Shown here: piece after piece, positions 1 to 6,981 of the stretch | Layout: every line of letters starts with the position of its first letter | Position numbering within the stretch: position 1 is the stretch's first letter | From: Candidatus Cardinium sp. cBcalN2 | GTDB lineage: Bacteria > Bacteroidota > Bacteroidia > Cytophagales > Amoebophilaceae | DNA length: 7,757 nucleotides | Assembly (NCBI RefSeq): GCF_022810445.1 | Contig: NZ_JAACGD010000047.1 | Coordinates: forward strand, 1-7,757 | Direction: 5' to 3' | Notes under the pieces: model-generated | Database searches by the model: none | What the model saw: only the letters and a program-made list of their open reading frames with translations | Told to the model about the DNA's origin: nothing | Program-made: the position numbers and the translations under genes

Positions 1-50
1 CCTTAAGTTGACGCCATTGACTGAACTAATGCTTGCTCATCTCTTGCTTT

Positions 51-314
51 TTATTCAGGCGTTATATCTTTGTTGGTAGTTAGATTTTTCTCCAATGCCG
101 ATATCTTTTTACAAGTGTCACGATACTCAGCATCAAAACGTTCACTAACCCATCCCATGCTAGCCATTTGAGTAGGTACTACTTGTCTTAGTTGTTCCTG
201 GTATTTAAATAAGTCCCGACAAATCTCAGGGTGCTCTTGCATATAAGCTGCAGCAACTTGTCTCAATCCCTCTGGACTTGTTAGGTGTGCTTGGCTTTCC
301 TTTGGAGTATCCAT
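51..314 (-). CDS. Hypothetical protein, 87 aa
   Basis: I do not recognise this protein. It starts at an ATG (314-312) and ends at a TAA (53-51). It is mostly charged and helical, with no signal peptide or membrane segment. The middle reads as two amphipathic helices: residues about 17-45, containing EHPEICRDLFKYQEQLRQ, and about 58-80, containing AEYRDTCKKISALEKNL. Such a piece could be a small standalone helical protein or the remaining tail of a larger one. The coding-like composition (few rare codons, balanced charge) supports a real gene, but there is no recognisable ribosome-binding site. The long gap upstream (315-801) separates it from the toxin/immunity pair, so it is probably not in the same transcription unit. 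Confidence 0.5.
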   Translation of the reverse strand: MDTPKESQAHLTSPEGLRQVAAAYMQEHPEICRDLFKYQEQLRQVVPTQMASMGWVSERFDAEYRDTCKKISALEKNLTTNKDITPE

Positions 315-353
315 TCACTACTGTGGCAGCAGTGCACCAAAAAAATGCCCCTT

Positions 354-474
354 GTAAAATAGTTGCGCTCAGAAAGTGCCTGCTATAACTGAAATAGCAA
401 AACAGTTTCGGGGGAGGCCCGAAGGCCGGATGCTGTTTTTCCAGTTATGACCGGCACTTTACACAACTTTTTAC
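354..474. repeat. 121-base interrupted inverted repeat (hairpin element)
   Basis: Four nested arms pair across the centre. 354-367 (GTAAAATAGTTGCG) pairs imperfectly with 461-474. AAAGTGCC at 373-380 pairs perfectly with GGCACTTT at 453-460. ATAACTG at 385-391 pairs with CAGTTAT at 442-448. AAAACAG at 399-405 pairs with CTGTTTT at 433-439. The centre (406-432) is unusually G+C-rich for this window. It can form TTCGGG/CCCGAA (407-412 with 418-423) or, read on the minus strand, GGCC-TTCG-GGCC (427-416), a stem closed by the very stable UUCG tetraloop. The arms carry differences within otherwise matching blocks, for example TGCT opposite GACC in a 4-base internal loop. It could be a MITE-like element, fused ends of a deleted insertion sequence, or a structured RNA or terminator. 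The sequence alone does not decide between these. Confidence 0.75.
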
Positions 475-495
475 CGAGGAATTGATTTTTTGTAT

Positions 496-585
496 ACTTT
501 TTGATGAAGCAAAAAGTGGGATTAAAAAGCTTTTTTACCCATTTCGTGGATAGGTACTTTTTGGAAGATGCACAAAGATGGGATT
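496..585. repeat. Imperfect direct repeat, 28/30 bases
   Basis: The segment 496-523 begins ACTTTTTG and ends GTGGGATT. It recurs at 556-585, beginning ACTTTTTG and ending ATGGGATT, with small insertions and substitutions between. The two starts are exactly 60 bases apart. The copies lie just right of the large inverted repeat and may belong to the same decayed element. Nothing in them identifies a family. Confidence 0.5.
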
Positions 586-801
586 GGGTAGACACTGAAA
601 TTTATAGTATGGACCTATGACAACGAGTTTAATAATCGATTTTAAGAATAAACAGGCTTATCAGTAGAGAATGATTGGGTTATCGTTTAGAAACCACCCC
701 TTGCCATACGCTAGGTGCAGCGATCCAGGCATTAAGTAGACAGGAAGGTGGATTGTAAGTTTGTTAGATAAAATCTTAACTAAAAAATCTAGGAACCGTT
801 A

Positions 802-1245
802 TTATTTTCCCTTTTTTCGTTCTAATTTTTGCATCAAAAGATATTTTTCTTTGAGCGTTTTTAGGTCTTTAATGTCTAATTTTGATTTACGATTTATTAA
901 TTGATGGTATGCTAACTTAAATATTGCAACATCCTGGTGGTCAGGAAATGACTCTCCAAAAGAACCAATTATACCTAATAGAGCATGAAAATTATGATTA
1001 TCTAATAATAAAGCTTGTTTATAAAACTCAAGTCCAGATTCGTCATCTCCTGAAGCAAGTCCTGGGTCACAGCATTCAACTAGTTCTCCCATACCTGCAT
1101 AAGCATTAGCTCTTTCTACAGGACTATTTTCTGAGTTTAGTGCAACCTCTTGGAATACTTGAAAGGCTTCTTTATACTTAAGTTGATCTATAAGATCTTC
1201 TGCTAAAGCAAATTGCTCATCTATTTTTTGTGATATATATGTCAT
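802..1245 (-). CDS. TPR-like protein, putative immunity partner of the upstream toxin domain
   Basis: This is a 147-aa cytoplasmic-type protein without signal peptide. Residues about 9-40 (LIDQLKYKEAFQVFQEVA) look like one tetratricopeptide repeat. Residues about 44-82 contain a second (RANAYAGMGELVE, then GLEFYKQALLLDNHN) with a short acidic insertion, GLASGDDES, between its helices. The C-terminus is Lys-rich and helical. Its ATG (1245-1243) lies 3 bases after the stop of the toxin-like gene, so the two are very likely co-transcribed and translationally coupled. Immunity proteins of polymorphic toxins are typically encoded directly downstream of the toxin tip, and TPR-like scaffolds occur among them. 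The acidic protein could mask the basic toxin domain. The immunity role is inferred from position; TPR proteins have many other uses. The gene ends in tandem TAA TAA codons. Confidence 0.65.
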   Translation of the reverse strand: MTYISQKIDEQFALAEDLIDQLKYKEAFQVFQEVALNSENSPVERANAYAGMGELVECCDPGLASGDDESGLEFYKQALLLDNHNFHALLGIIGSFGESFPDHQDVAIFKLAYHQLINRKSKLDIKDLKTLKEKYLLMQKLERKKGK

Positions 1246-1248
1246 AAG

Positions 1249-1593
1249 TTATTCTACACCAGCATTATTAATAATAAGTTCGCCATCTAAGGTTTTCTTG
1301 CCTAGTACCCATATTTTATGCTCACCAACTTGATGTACTAGTTTCATTTTTGTACCTGTTACAACACCTTTATTACGTTTAGTCATTATGGATCTAACCT
1401 CTGTCCATTTTCCTTTCGTCAGAGCTTCTTTCACATAAGGATCTATTTCTTTTAGTGTTGGTTTTTTATCACCAAATATTTTATGCCAATTATGATGTTT
1501 TTTATTAACAGCAGCTTCTCCGATATTCCATTTAGTGGATTTCCACTCTCCAGAACCTGCAATTTTAAGCGATTTAGAAGGCTGTTGCACCAC
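1249..1593 (-). CDS. Polymorphic-toxin-like C-terminal domain, orphan or truncated
   Basis: The open frame encodes about 114 basic residues. A W/H-rich segment at residues 33-40 (HHNWHKIF) is followed by a helix, KKPTLKEIDPYVKEALTKGK (residues 43-62). A beta-rich tail follows, in which KIWVLGKKTLDGELIINNAG (93-112) is the most conserved-looking part. This pattern resembles the small toxin tips of polymorphic toxins, perhaps the group called type 35 (Ntox35, predicted RNase). I assign that only tentatively and from memory. There is no delivery domain or signal peptide. The only in-frame starts are two adjacent GTG codons (1593-1588), and an in-frame TAA stands at 1641-1639, so the frame cannot extend far upstream. 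It may be an expressed stand-alone toxin, or the tail of a gene whose front was lost, in which case it is a pseudogene. The immunity-like gene follows 3 bases later. Confidence 0.6.
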   Translation of the reverse strand: MVQQPSKSLKIAGSGEWKSTKWNIGEAAVNKKHHNWHKIFGDKKPTLKEIDPYVKEALTKGKWTEVRSIMTKRNKGVVTGTKMKLVHQVGEHKIWVLGKKTLDGELIINNAGVE

Positions 1594-1632
1594 CGCCCCC
1601 TGATTAAATAGATTCTGTCCTTCCGAACAATT

Positions 1633-1640
1633 CCTCCTTT
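1633..1640 (-). promoter_or_regulatory. Strong Shine-Dalgarno-like site, poorly placed
   Basis: On the minus strand this reads AAAGGAGG, a near-perfect anti-16S match. It overlaps the in-frame TAA that bounds the toxin frame. It lies about 40 bases before the GTG-GTG start, too far for normal initiation. The nearest start-like codon after it, a TTG (1630-1628), opens a frame of only 8 codons that ends at TAA (1606-1604). The site may be chance, or a relic of another start lost by rearrangement. Confidence 0.35.
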
Positions 1641-1664
1641 ATAGAATTGATAACCAAATACCTT

Positions 1665-3299
1665 TTACTCTTCTAAATGTTCTTCATGTATTTCGTACTC
1701 CCAGTTATCTATCATTCTGGTTTCCTCATTGAAGTTAATGCCTAGTAGTATAATCGCTTTTTGTCTGAGTAAATAAGGTTTGTAATAACCGTTTGTTTTG
1801 ATTTGCTCTAAGGCTATCTTTCCGCTGGACTTATACTTGATTTCTATAATATATATGGCTGATTCTAATTCTAAAACAATATCGGATCTGCCTTTACTGG
1901 AAGCTGATTCACTATACATCTGCATTTTCCTACCCCCTAGAAATCCCAACCCTTGCAGTAGCATATGTAAATTGCTATGGTATTGCTTTTCCTGTTTCGT
2001 GTCGATATAGTAAGGAAGCGTAGCAAAAGCAGTATTAATGCTACCTATAAATGATCTGATTTTTTTATTGGAGAGTGCACTTCTAATGTTATCTCTTTCT
2101 TGTATAAAATAATCTTTTACGCTTTTTTCTAAACTGGACTGTATACTCCTCTGAAAGGAGGCTTCTATTTCTTTGTTAGGAAACTTTAAGGTATATAGAC
2201 CCGTAGATTCATCATAATGATCAATGGTTAGATAGCCTGTTTGAAACATTAGAGATTTTAAACTAATCTCATTTCTACTTTCTGTATACATTAGGTCATC
2301 TCTAGTAGCTTCTATTTGAAGGTTATCGATGTTAAGGTCAAATCTATCAGGATCTGACAACATCTGATTAATGAGTATAGTTGGACTACCTGACTCATAC
2401 CAGTAGTTTTCTAGCTCACCATTCTTTAAAAACTTTAATGTAGACCAAGGATTATATACACTTATACCATTCTTATGGAATCTATATCCATTGTAATGGG
2501 TTGCCATGCGTTCCATTACTACTTCTTTGGTTATTTTTTTATAATTACTTTTGCTCCATTCTAAAGCAATATCTTCTAAATAGACTGAAAAAACAGATAA
2601 TATTTCCTCTTGGGTATAACCAAACATGGCATCAGCATCTTTGGAAATCGTAATATCGTCTAAATGATTAGCCCCTGAAAATATGTCTGATAAACTAAAC
2701 TTGCTTACACCAGTGATAAAGGTAAATTGAAAATATTTATTGAGAGATTTTAAAGTCATAAAGAAATCTTTCATAACCTTGATATTGACTTTTTCTAGGT
2801 CTGAGCCTTTAGTTAGATTAATAATAGGTGCATCGTACTCGTCTATAAGCACTACTGTATTTGGTTCATAACCATTACTAAGTTTTGAAAGTGTTTCCAC
2901 TAGGTTTTCTAGTCCACCTTGTATATCTGGGATCTGTATAGTTACACCATATGAACAAGCAATTTTATCTAACTTGCTTTTTAAGCTGTTTTCCAAACAG
3001 TTCGGATTGTGGTTTATACCTGAAAAATCTAATCTAATCACCGGATATTTATTCCACTGATACCCATTTTCTGGCCTACCTATATGGTAATCTTTAAACA
3101 CCTTCTGGTCCCCATTGCATATAGTAGACAATGTGTCAATAAAGAGAGACTTCCCAAATCTACGAGGCCTGGCTATGAAGATAGGATTTCTCTTTTCTAT
3201 TAACTCTTGTGCATATCGTGTTTTATCTACGTAATAACCTGTTTCAATGACTGATTTAATATCTGAGTAGCCAATAGGTAGTGCATTTATCTTACGCAT
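1665..3299 (-). CDS. AAA-ATPase / PD-(D/E)XK nuclease-fold protein (DUF1703 type)
   Basis: This is a complete 544-aa member of the family that joins an N-terminal AAA-ATPase-like domain (PF09820 type) to a C-terminal PD-(D/E)XK domain (PF08011, former DUF1703). Visible hallmarks are the N-terminal LPIGYSDIKSVI and YYVDKT, and the P-loop variant ARPRRFGKS (residues 43-51). Walker B is VVLIDEYD (149-156) and the family motif FITGVSKFS is at 194-202. Near the C-terminus, GRSD (Asp473) and EIKY (Glu486, Lys488) supply the D...ExK nuclease residues, all intact. The length is normal for the family. The biochemical role is not established; members are multicopy in many Bacteroidota and are suspected to be mobile or defence-related. 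The start ATG (3299-3297) gives the expected family N-terminus. The toxin-like frame begins about 70 bases beyond its stop, so read-through transcription is possible. Confidence 0.93.
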   Translation of the reverse strand: MRKINALPIGYSDIKSVIETGYYVDKTRYAQELIEKRNPIFIARPRRFGKSLFIDTLSTICNGDQKVFKDYHIGRPENGYQWNKYPVIRLDFSGINHNPNCLENSLKSKLDKIACSYGVTIQIPDIQGGLENLVETLSKLSNGYEPNTVVLIDEYDAPIINLTKGSDLEKVNIKVMKDFFMTLKSLNKYFQFTFITGVSKFSLSDIFSGANHLDDITISKDADAMFGYTQEEILSVFSVYLEDIALEWSKSNYKKITKEVVMERMATHYNGYRFHKNGISVYNPWSTLKFLKNGELENYWYESGSPTILINQMLSDPDRFDLNIDNLQIEATRDDLMYTESRNEISLKSLMFQTGYLTIDHYDESTGLYTLKFPNKEIEASFQRSIQSSLEKSVKDYFIQERDNIRSALSNKKIRSFIGSINTAFATLPYYIDTKQEKQYHSNLHMLLQGLGFLGGRKMQMYSESASSKGRSDIVLELESAIYIIEIKYKSSGKIALEQIKTNGYYKPYLLRQKAIILLGINFNEETRMIDNWEYEIHEEHLEE

Positions 3300-3451
3300 A
3301 GATCGTATTTTTTATCTTTTTAAACTTCTTTTTCTTTCCCTTTCGTTGCTTTCATACGCTATCATACTTTTCCAAGCGAGTCAATCTTGCTAAGCTACTA
3401 TAGTTTGCTTGTCAACTTTGGTTACTGATAGCCATTCATTGACTTTAAGTA

Positions 3452-3527
3452 TAGTAGTTGAGATAAAGTGAGGGACTTGAGACAGTTTATGGAATATTTC
3501 CTTTGTCAGATTAAATATCAACTACTA
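3452..3527. repeat. 10-base inverted repeat across a gene end
   Basis: TAGTAGTTGA at 3452-3461 is matched perfectly by TCAACTACTA at 3518-3527. The right arm includes the TAG stop (3527-3525) of the upstream minus-strand gene. The 56-base spacer and the lack of a T-run make a simple intrinsic terminator unlikely. The rest of the 3300-3524 gap shows only AT-rich sequence with pyrimidine runs just upstream of the ATPase gene. Confidence 0.35.
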
Positions 3528-4541
3528 CACTAAATCTTTAACAGACGCAGCAATCTGCTTGTTTCCTTCAACTAGAACATAGTTGGCAATATTGATAATC
3601 TTAGTTAACCATTCGCTCCTTATGAAATATTGATCTCCAGCAATTTTTTTTACTATGTCTGGCTCCGGTATAGAGCCCTTCTCAGGGTCATGGTTGTCCA
3701 AATGTGCCTTAAGGATCTTGTGGATTAAAATAATGGCAGTATTACTAGGAATACCTTTATAAGACCTTGTCAAATCAGAACTAAAGTCTTTCAAAGCATC
3801 ATAAGCAATCTTTATCCAATTTCCATTTGACAGCGTACTAACCTTTTCGTTACACAATTGTTTCAAGATCAAAGCATTAATTTCTGTTATAACTCCTATA
3901 GAAAAGGCTACAATTTCGATAGAAGAACTTTTTTCATCTAAGCGAATCATCTTCTCTATAGCAGCCTTGCTGTACTCAGCACTTTTAATTATTTCTTTAA
4001 TTATGTCTTTTCTCACACTAGTACCATCTTGAATGGATCTTATAGCAAAGCAGGCATATTGATAAGCGTGTCTACAACTTACAGCAGCTTCTACTACTGG
4101 ATGATTGCGGTAAGTAGTAATAATATGACGTGGATTAAAACGTGCTACTTGTTGGGTAGACATGCAGATTCTACTGGATTCAAAAAAAGTACTAATAGAA
4201 TAACTCAGATCAACAGGCCAATCAACTAACGCTGAAACTACTTTATCGACTAGCTCCATTAATCGTGTCATAATATTACTAGCTTGTTCCTGGTCAGGAT
4301 AGAACTCTTTCAGCAATGCACACGTTACTACAGCTGTGTCGAATAATTTTTTATACTCAGGATATTGCTTGCCCACCCCACCTATGATGGATTTACATCC
4401 ATTAAATCTATTATCTTGAGCTGCTCTAGTCTCTACGTTCATTGTACCAGCTTGTCGGATGCTACATGAACCAAAGAATCCTATTAAAGCAGTAGATACC
4501 CAACAATGAACTTTATGGGTTCCCATATTTTTACTTGTCAT
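3525..4541 (-). CDS. Hypothetical exported protein, probable lipoprotein, 338 aa
   Basis: I do not recognise the family. The N-terminus has basic residues followed by WVSTALIGFFGSC, where Cys26 would be the lipidated residue. The lipobox FGSC is weak but compatible with the loose consensus in Bacteroidota. Met6 is an alternative start that gives a tighter signal peptide; the annotated ATG (4541-4539) is the outermost. The mature protein is predominantly helical, with several hydrophobic helices such as SSSIEIVAFSIGVITEINAL and TAIILIHKILKAHL. None of these is long enough to be a clear membrane anchor. It contains several cysteines and a pattern of paired helices that hints at a helical-repeat fold, but no named repeat is evident. 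The gene is isolated by more than 200 bases on both sides, so it probably has its own promoter. An envelope or host-facing role is inferred only from the signal. Confidence 0.7.
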   Translation of the reverse strand: MTSKNMGTHKVHCWVSTALIGFFGSCSIRQAGTMNVETRAAQDNRFNGCKSIIGGVGKQYPEYKKLFDTAVVTCALLKEFYPDQEQASNIMTRLMELVDKVVSALVDWPVDLSYSISTFFESSRICMSTQQVARFNPRHIITTYRNHPVVEAAVSCRHAYQYACFAIRSIQDGTSVRKDIIKEIIKSAEYSKAAIEKMIRLDEKSSSIEIVAFSIGVITEINALILKQLCNEKVSTLSNGNWIKIAYDALKDFSSDLTRSYKGIPSNTAIILIHKILKAHLDNHDPEKGSIPEPDIVKKIAGDQYFIRSEWLTKIINIANYVLVEGNKQIAASVKDLV

Positions 4542-4824
4542 GATAATTTATTTTAATATTGTAAAATTACACATATATATTTCAGGCTAAAAACCTAATA
4601 AGTACAAACCCTAATAACATAGCTAGAACTTAGCATCTGTACACCCAATCACGTCAACTTAAAAATCATTCAAAAAATATTAATCAGATAGCACATTGCA
4701 GGCATAGAAGCATCCCCAATTTTGGGCTAATTTGATAGCTGGAATCACAGCTTAAGTGTAGCTTGATACTAGCAGATTACATTCCTTTAGGTATATTGTA
4801 TATAGCAAACCATAATCTGTTTTT
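4542..4824. other. Intergenic gap with short repeats
   Basis: No gene is visible. A near-direct repeat, AAACCTAATAA at 4591-4601 and AAACCCTAATAA at 4606-4617, lies about 50-75 bases upstream of the start of the minus-strand lipoprotein gene. That is a plausible place for an operator or promoter element. CGTCAACTTAA at 4652-4662 is the exact inverse of TTAAGTTGACG at 3-13. A small hairpin AGCTG/CAGCT (4737-4741 with 4748-4752) and CCCAATTTTGGG near 4715-4726 lie downstream of the 599-aa gene. None has a T-run typical of an intrinsic terminator. Confidence 0.4.
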
Positions 4825-6624
4825 CTAAAAATTTTTAGTGAACTTTGTCAATAATTTATTTGGATAAATAAACAACTTGTTACAAGATCGGTTCATAGCG
4901 TGGATTGTAGAGGTAGGCATGTTAAGGGTAATCACATATGTATCGCCCTGTTTTTCTACTGCATAGCCGTCTTTATTACACCAATCGCTAAATTGTTTAG
5001 TATTATTTTCTGAATCCTCTAATAAAGTTTCTAAAATCGGATCTGTAATTTCAAACAATTGTTCTAGTCTATGTTTTACCTTATCATTGAACATCATATG
5101 ATAAATTTCTCTTTTATCTGAAATACCTATTTCAAGTATACCTTCATACATAAGGCCATCTATCTCAAAAGTTGCAAAGGCTGACTTACCCTTAGAGGTC
5201 TTAAAAAAGTAATCTGCATGGTCATCGACAAAAAGTAACAACTCTACACCTTGCAGTTGATGATAGGCCTTTTGGAGCATCATATCTTTTTCTGTAAAAT
5301 CAGCATATTTTATTTTTTTTCCCATTTTATTGTAGTCAAAATTTTTTATTTGATCGCTTGTTGCCCCAGACCAACGCAACACCCTATGATGGATTGTATA
5401 ACGACTTTTGTCAAAACGTTCTTGTAACTGCGCTACAGACTGTAAGCGTGTACTGCTTTGCACTGGCTCGTTTGTGTTTTGATACAATGTACAGAAAGAT
5501 TCGCCGCTATGGCTTACATTATTGGTATCTTCAAGACTTTCTGAATTCTTATTATTTACTTTTCTTTGTTTTTCTTTAAGTCTTCTAGAGTTAAGATGTT
5601 TTTTGCCCACCCTCTGACTAGGTTCTGTCTTAAATTTTTGATTGCTTTTTGAAGCAGATTCTATCTCTAATACTAATTCATCAATTGTTTTTGCTGGTGT
5701 CTGCTCTGTATTTTTAAAAAGCTGATTAATTTTTTCCTTAGCTTGGTCCTGCGTTTCTGCTTCTTGGAGAATGGTAAGTGCTTCTAAATAAAATAAAGCG
5801 GCATGCTGGTTTCCCACCTTTGGGGACAAATCCATTGCTTGTCTATCCAAACCTAGTTCATCAATTTTATCTCTATAAGCATATTGGGCATATGCTAAAG
5901 CCAACCCAACCTCTGGGTGTTGCTGACAAGCTAATTTTAGAATCTCATTGCGATTGTTGAATCCAAGTAATAAACTTTCTTTGTGTGCTTGAAATATTCC
6001 ATGAAATTGATTGCTAGCTTTCCACCCCACCTTCTTAGCAGTCTTCATTAAATGATCCAAATAATTAAGTGTATCCTCAAGGGCTGTATACATAACATCC
6101 CCAAACATCTTAGCTTCATTCTTACAACTCATTTGGGCTTTTTGGGCAATTTCTTCTATTCTTATAAAATCTTTTTTTACAAGTTGCTGATTGAGAACAG
6201 ATTGATCATCTAGATATCTTAAAATTGATCCCATACCAATAAATATGTGACCATTCACCACTATTATATTCTTTAAAATAGCTAGCAATTTATGTTGTTT
6301 ATCCTTTTCATAATCAGTTATTTTTGAAAAAGGAGTTAGACAACAATCATCCCACTCCTTAGTAAAAAATGGGTCTAGGATCTTAGCTTTATAATTTGTT
6401 TCTCCATATCCAATAAATTGTTTTTTAAAAGCTTCTATATATTTTTTTTTATAAGCAGAATCGTTTTCAATAGCAGTAGATCCACCTGGAAAGTTTACAA
6501 TACGACCAAGCCTTAAGAAGCTCTCTGTATGTTGCAGTGGGATTTTCTCATTATAAGGCTGTACCTGAGCAGCTAGACAAGAGAAAAACAAAATAATCTT
6601 TAAATAAAAAAAGAAAGCAAGCAT
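4825..6624 (-). CDS. Hypothetical secreted protein, 599 aa, two regions joined by a polar linker
   Basis: I do not recognise a named domain. The N-terminus MLAFFFYLKIILFFSCLAAQ is a signal sequence. It could be cut after AAQ by signal peptidase I or lipidated at Cys16 (FFSC), and the sequence does not decide which. Residues about 25-310 are largely helical, and the part around HPEVGLALAYAQYAYRDK and HAALFYLEALTILQEAE resembles TPR/Sel1-like helix pairs without a clear consensus. Residues about 310-400 form a Lys/Ser/Asn/Glu-rich polar linker (KKHLNSRRLKEKQRKVNNKN). From about residue 408 a compact C-terminal region follows, starting RYTIHHRVLRWSGA and including ELLLFVDDHADYFF and GILEIGISDKREIYHMMFND. 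Its mixed helix/strand pattern suggests a separate globular domain, perhaps an effector domain shared with paralogues. The ATG (6624-6622) directly precedes the signal peptide. It is transcribed away from the lipoprotein gene at 7132. Confidence 0.75.
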   Translation of the reverse strand: MLAFFFYLKIILFFSCLAAQVQPYNEKIPLQHTESFLRLGRIVNFPGGSTAIENDSAYKKKYIEAFKKQFIGYGETNYKAKILDPFFTKEWDDCCLTPFSKITDYEKDKQHKLLAILKNIIVVNGHIFIGMGSILRYLDDQSVLNQQLVKKDFIRIEEIAQKAQMSCKNEAKMFGDVMYTALEDTLNYLDHLMKTAKKVGWKASNQFHGIFQAHKESLLLGFNNRNEILKLACQQHPEVGLALAYAQYAYRDKIDELGLDRQAMDLSPKVGNQHAALFYLEALTILQEAETQDQAKEKINQLFKNTEQTPAKTIDELVLEIESASKSNQKFKTEPSQRVGKKHLNSRRLKEKQRKVNNKNSESLEDTNNVSHSGESFCTLYQNTNEPVQSSTRLQSVAQLQERFDKSRYTIHHRVLRWSGATSDQIKNFDYNKMGKKIKYADFTEKDMMLQKAYHQLQGVELLLFVDDHADYFFKTSKGKSAFATFEIDGLMYEGILEIGISDKREIYHMMFNDKVKHRLEQLFEITDPILETLLEDSENNTKQFSDWCNKDGYAVEKQGDTYVITLNMPTSTIHAMNRSCNKLFIYPNKLLTKFTKNF

Positions 6625-6814
6625 AATGCCTAATTAATTTAAGAAATAGGATAACTTACCTGTATTTTCGAAAAAATGGATTTACAAATATTGAAGTGAT
6701 AACAATTGTAGAATACACATAAAATATAAAAAATGCAAATAATGGTATGCTTATGGGATCTAGCAAGAGGTCTTTATGAAAAGATTGTGTAACCTGGGAT
6801 CAGTAAGAATCTAG

Positions 6815-6874
6815 TTAGAGTTGCAAAAAAATTTACCCGCTGCGCAATTGCAAATGCTCAACTCTAAATTTTGC
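6815..6874. repeat. Overlapping inverted repeats, alternative stems
   Basis: TTAGAGTTG at 6815-6823 pairs perfectly with CAACTCTAA at 6859-6867. Partly overlapping, GCAAAA...ATTT (6823-6834) can pair with AAATTTTGC (6866-6874). The two pairings cross, so they are mutually exclusive or would form a pseudoknot. The palindrome GCAATTGC sits between them at 6844-6851. They lie about 260-320 bases upstream of the lipoprotein start, so a link to its expression is uncertain. Confidence 0.4.
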
Positions 6875-6966
6875 GAGTTTTTTATACAAAAAATCCAAAA
6901 ATGGATATGATTCAATCAGTATTTATGATTTATGTGACAAACATGTAAGGACAACTACGCAATGTT

Positions 6967-6981
6967 AATTGCATAGCAATT
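6967..6981. repeat. Short inverted repeat AATTGC-ATA-GCAATT
   Basis: Two 6-base half-sites are separated by 3 bases, the geometry of a dimeric repressor operator. It lies in the divergent region between the two exported-protein genes. AT-rich background makes chance occurrence plausible. Confidence 0.35.

Larger units (their letters stand above)
315..801. other. Non-coding gap with repeat relics
   Basis: This 487-base stretch contains no convincing gene. It holds the interrupted inverted repeat at 354-474 and the direct repeat at 496-585, both listed separately. A 70-codon minus-strand frame (383-595) runs through both repeats and is probably not real. The 600-800 part shows short open pieces but no start, ribosome-binding site or family signature. 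One of them, in frame after the double stop of the immunity gene, stays open for about 45 codons to a TGA at 661-663. The stretch looks like decayed mobile DNA, though no transposase fragment is recognisable. Confidence 0.6.

Noticed and set aside
383..595. 70-codon minus-strand open frame
   Set aside because: It runs through both the palindromic element and the direct repeat. It has no recognisable domain or ribosome-binding site, and its composition follows the repeats rather than a protein.
689..750. tRNA-like or ncRNA segment in the more G+C-rich stretch after 680
   Set aside because: No cloverleaf arms or T-loop consensus could be assembled on either strand.
924..1109. Plus-strand frame opposite the TPR-like gene, and similar plus-strand frames at 1798-2010, 4029-4229, 5358-5579 and 5778-5960
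   Set aside because: All are short, lie entirely inside well-supported minus-strand genes, and lack domain features or start signals.
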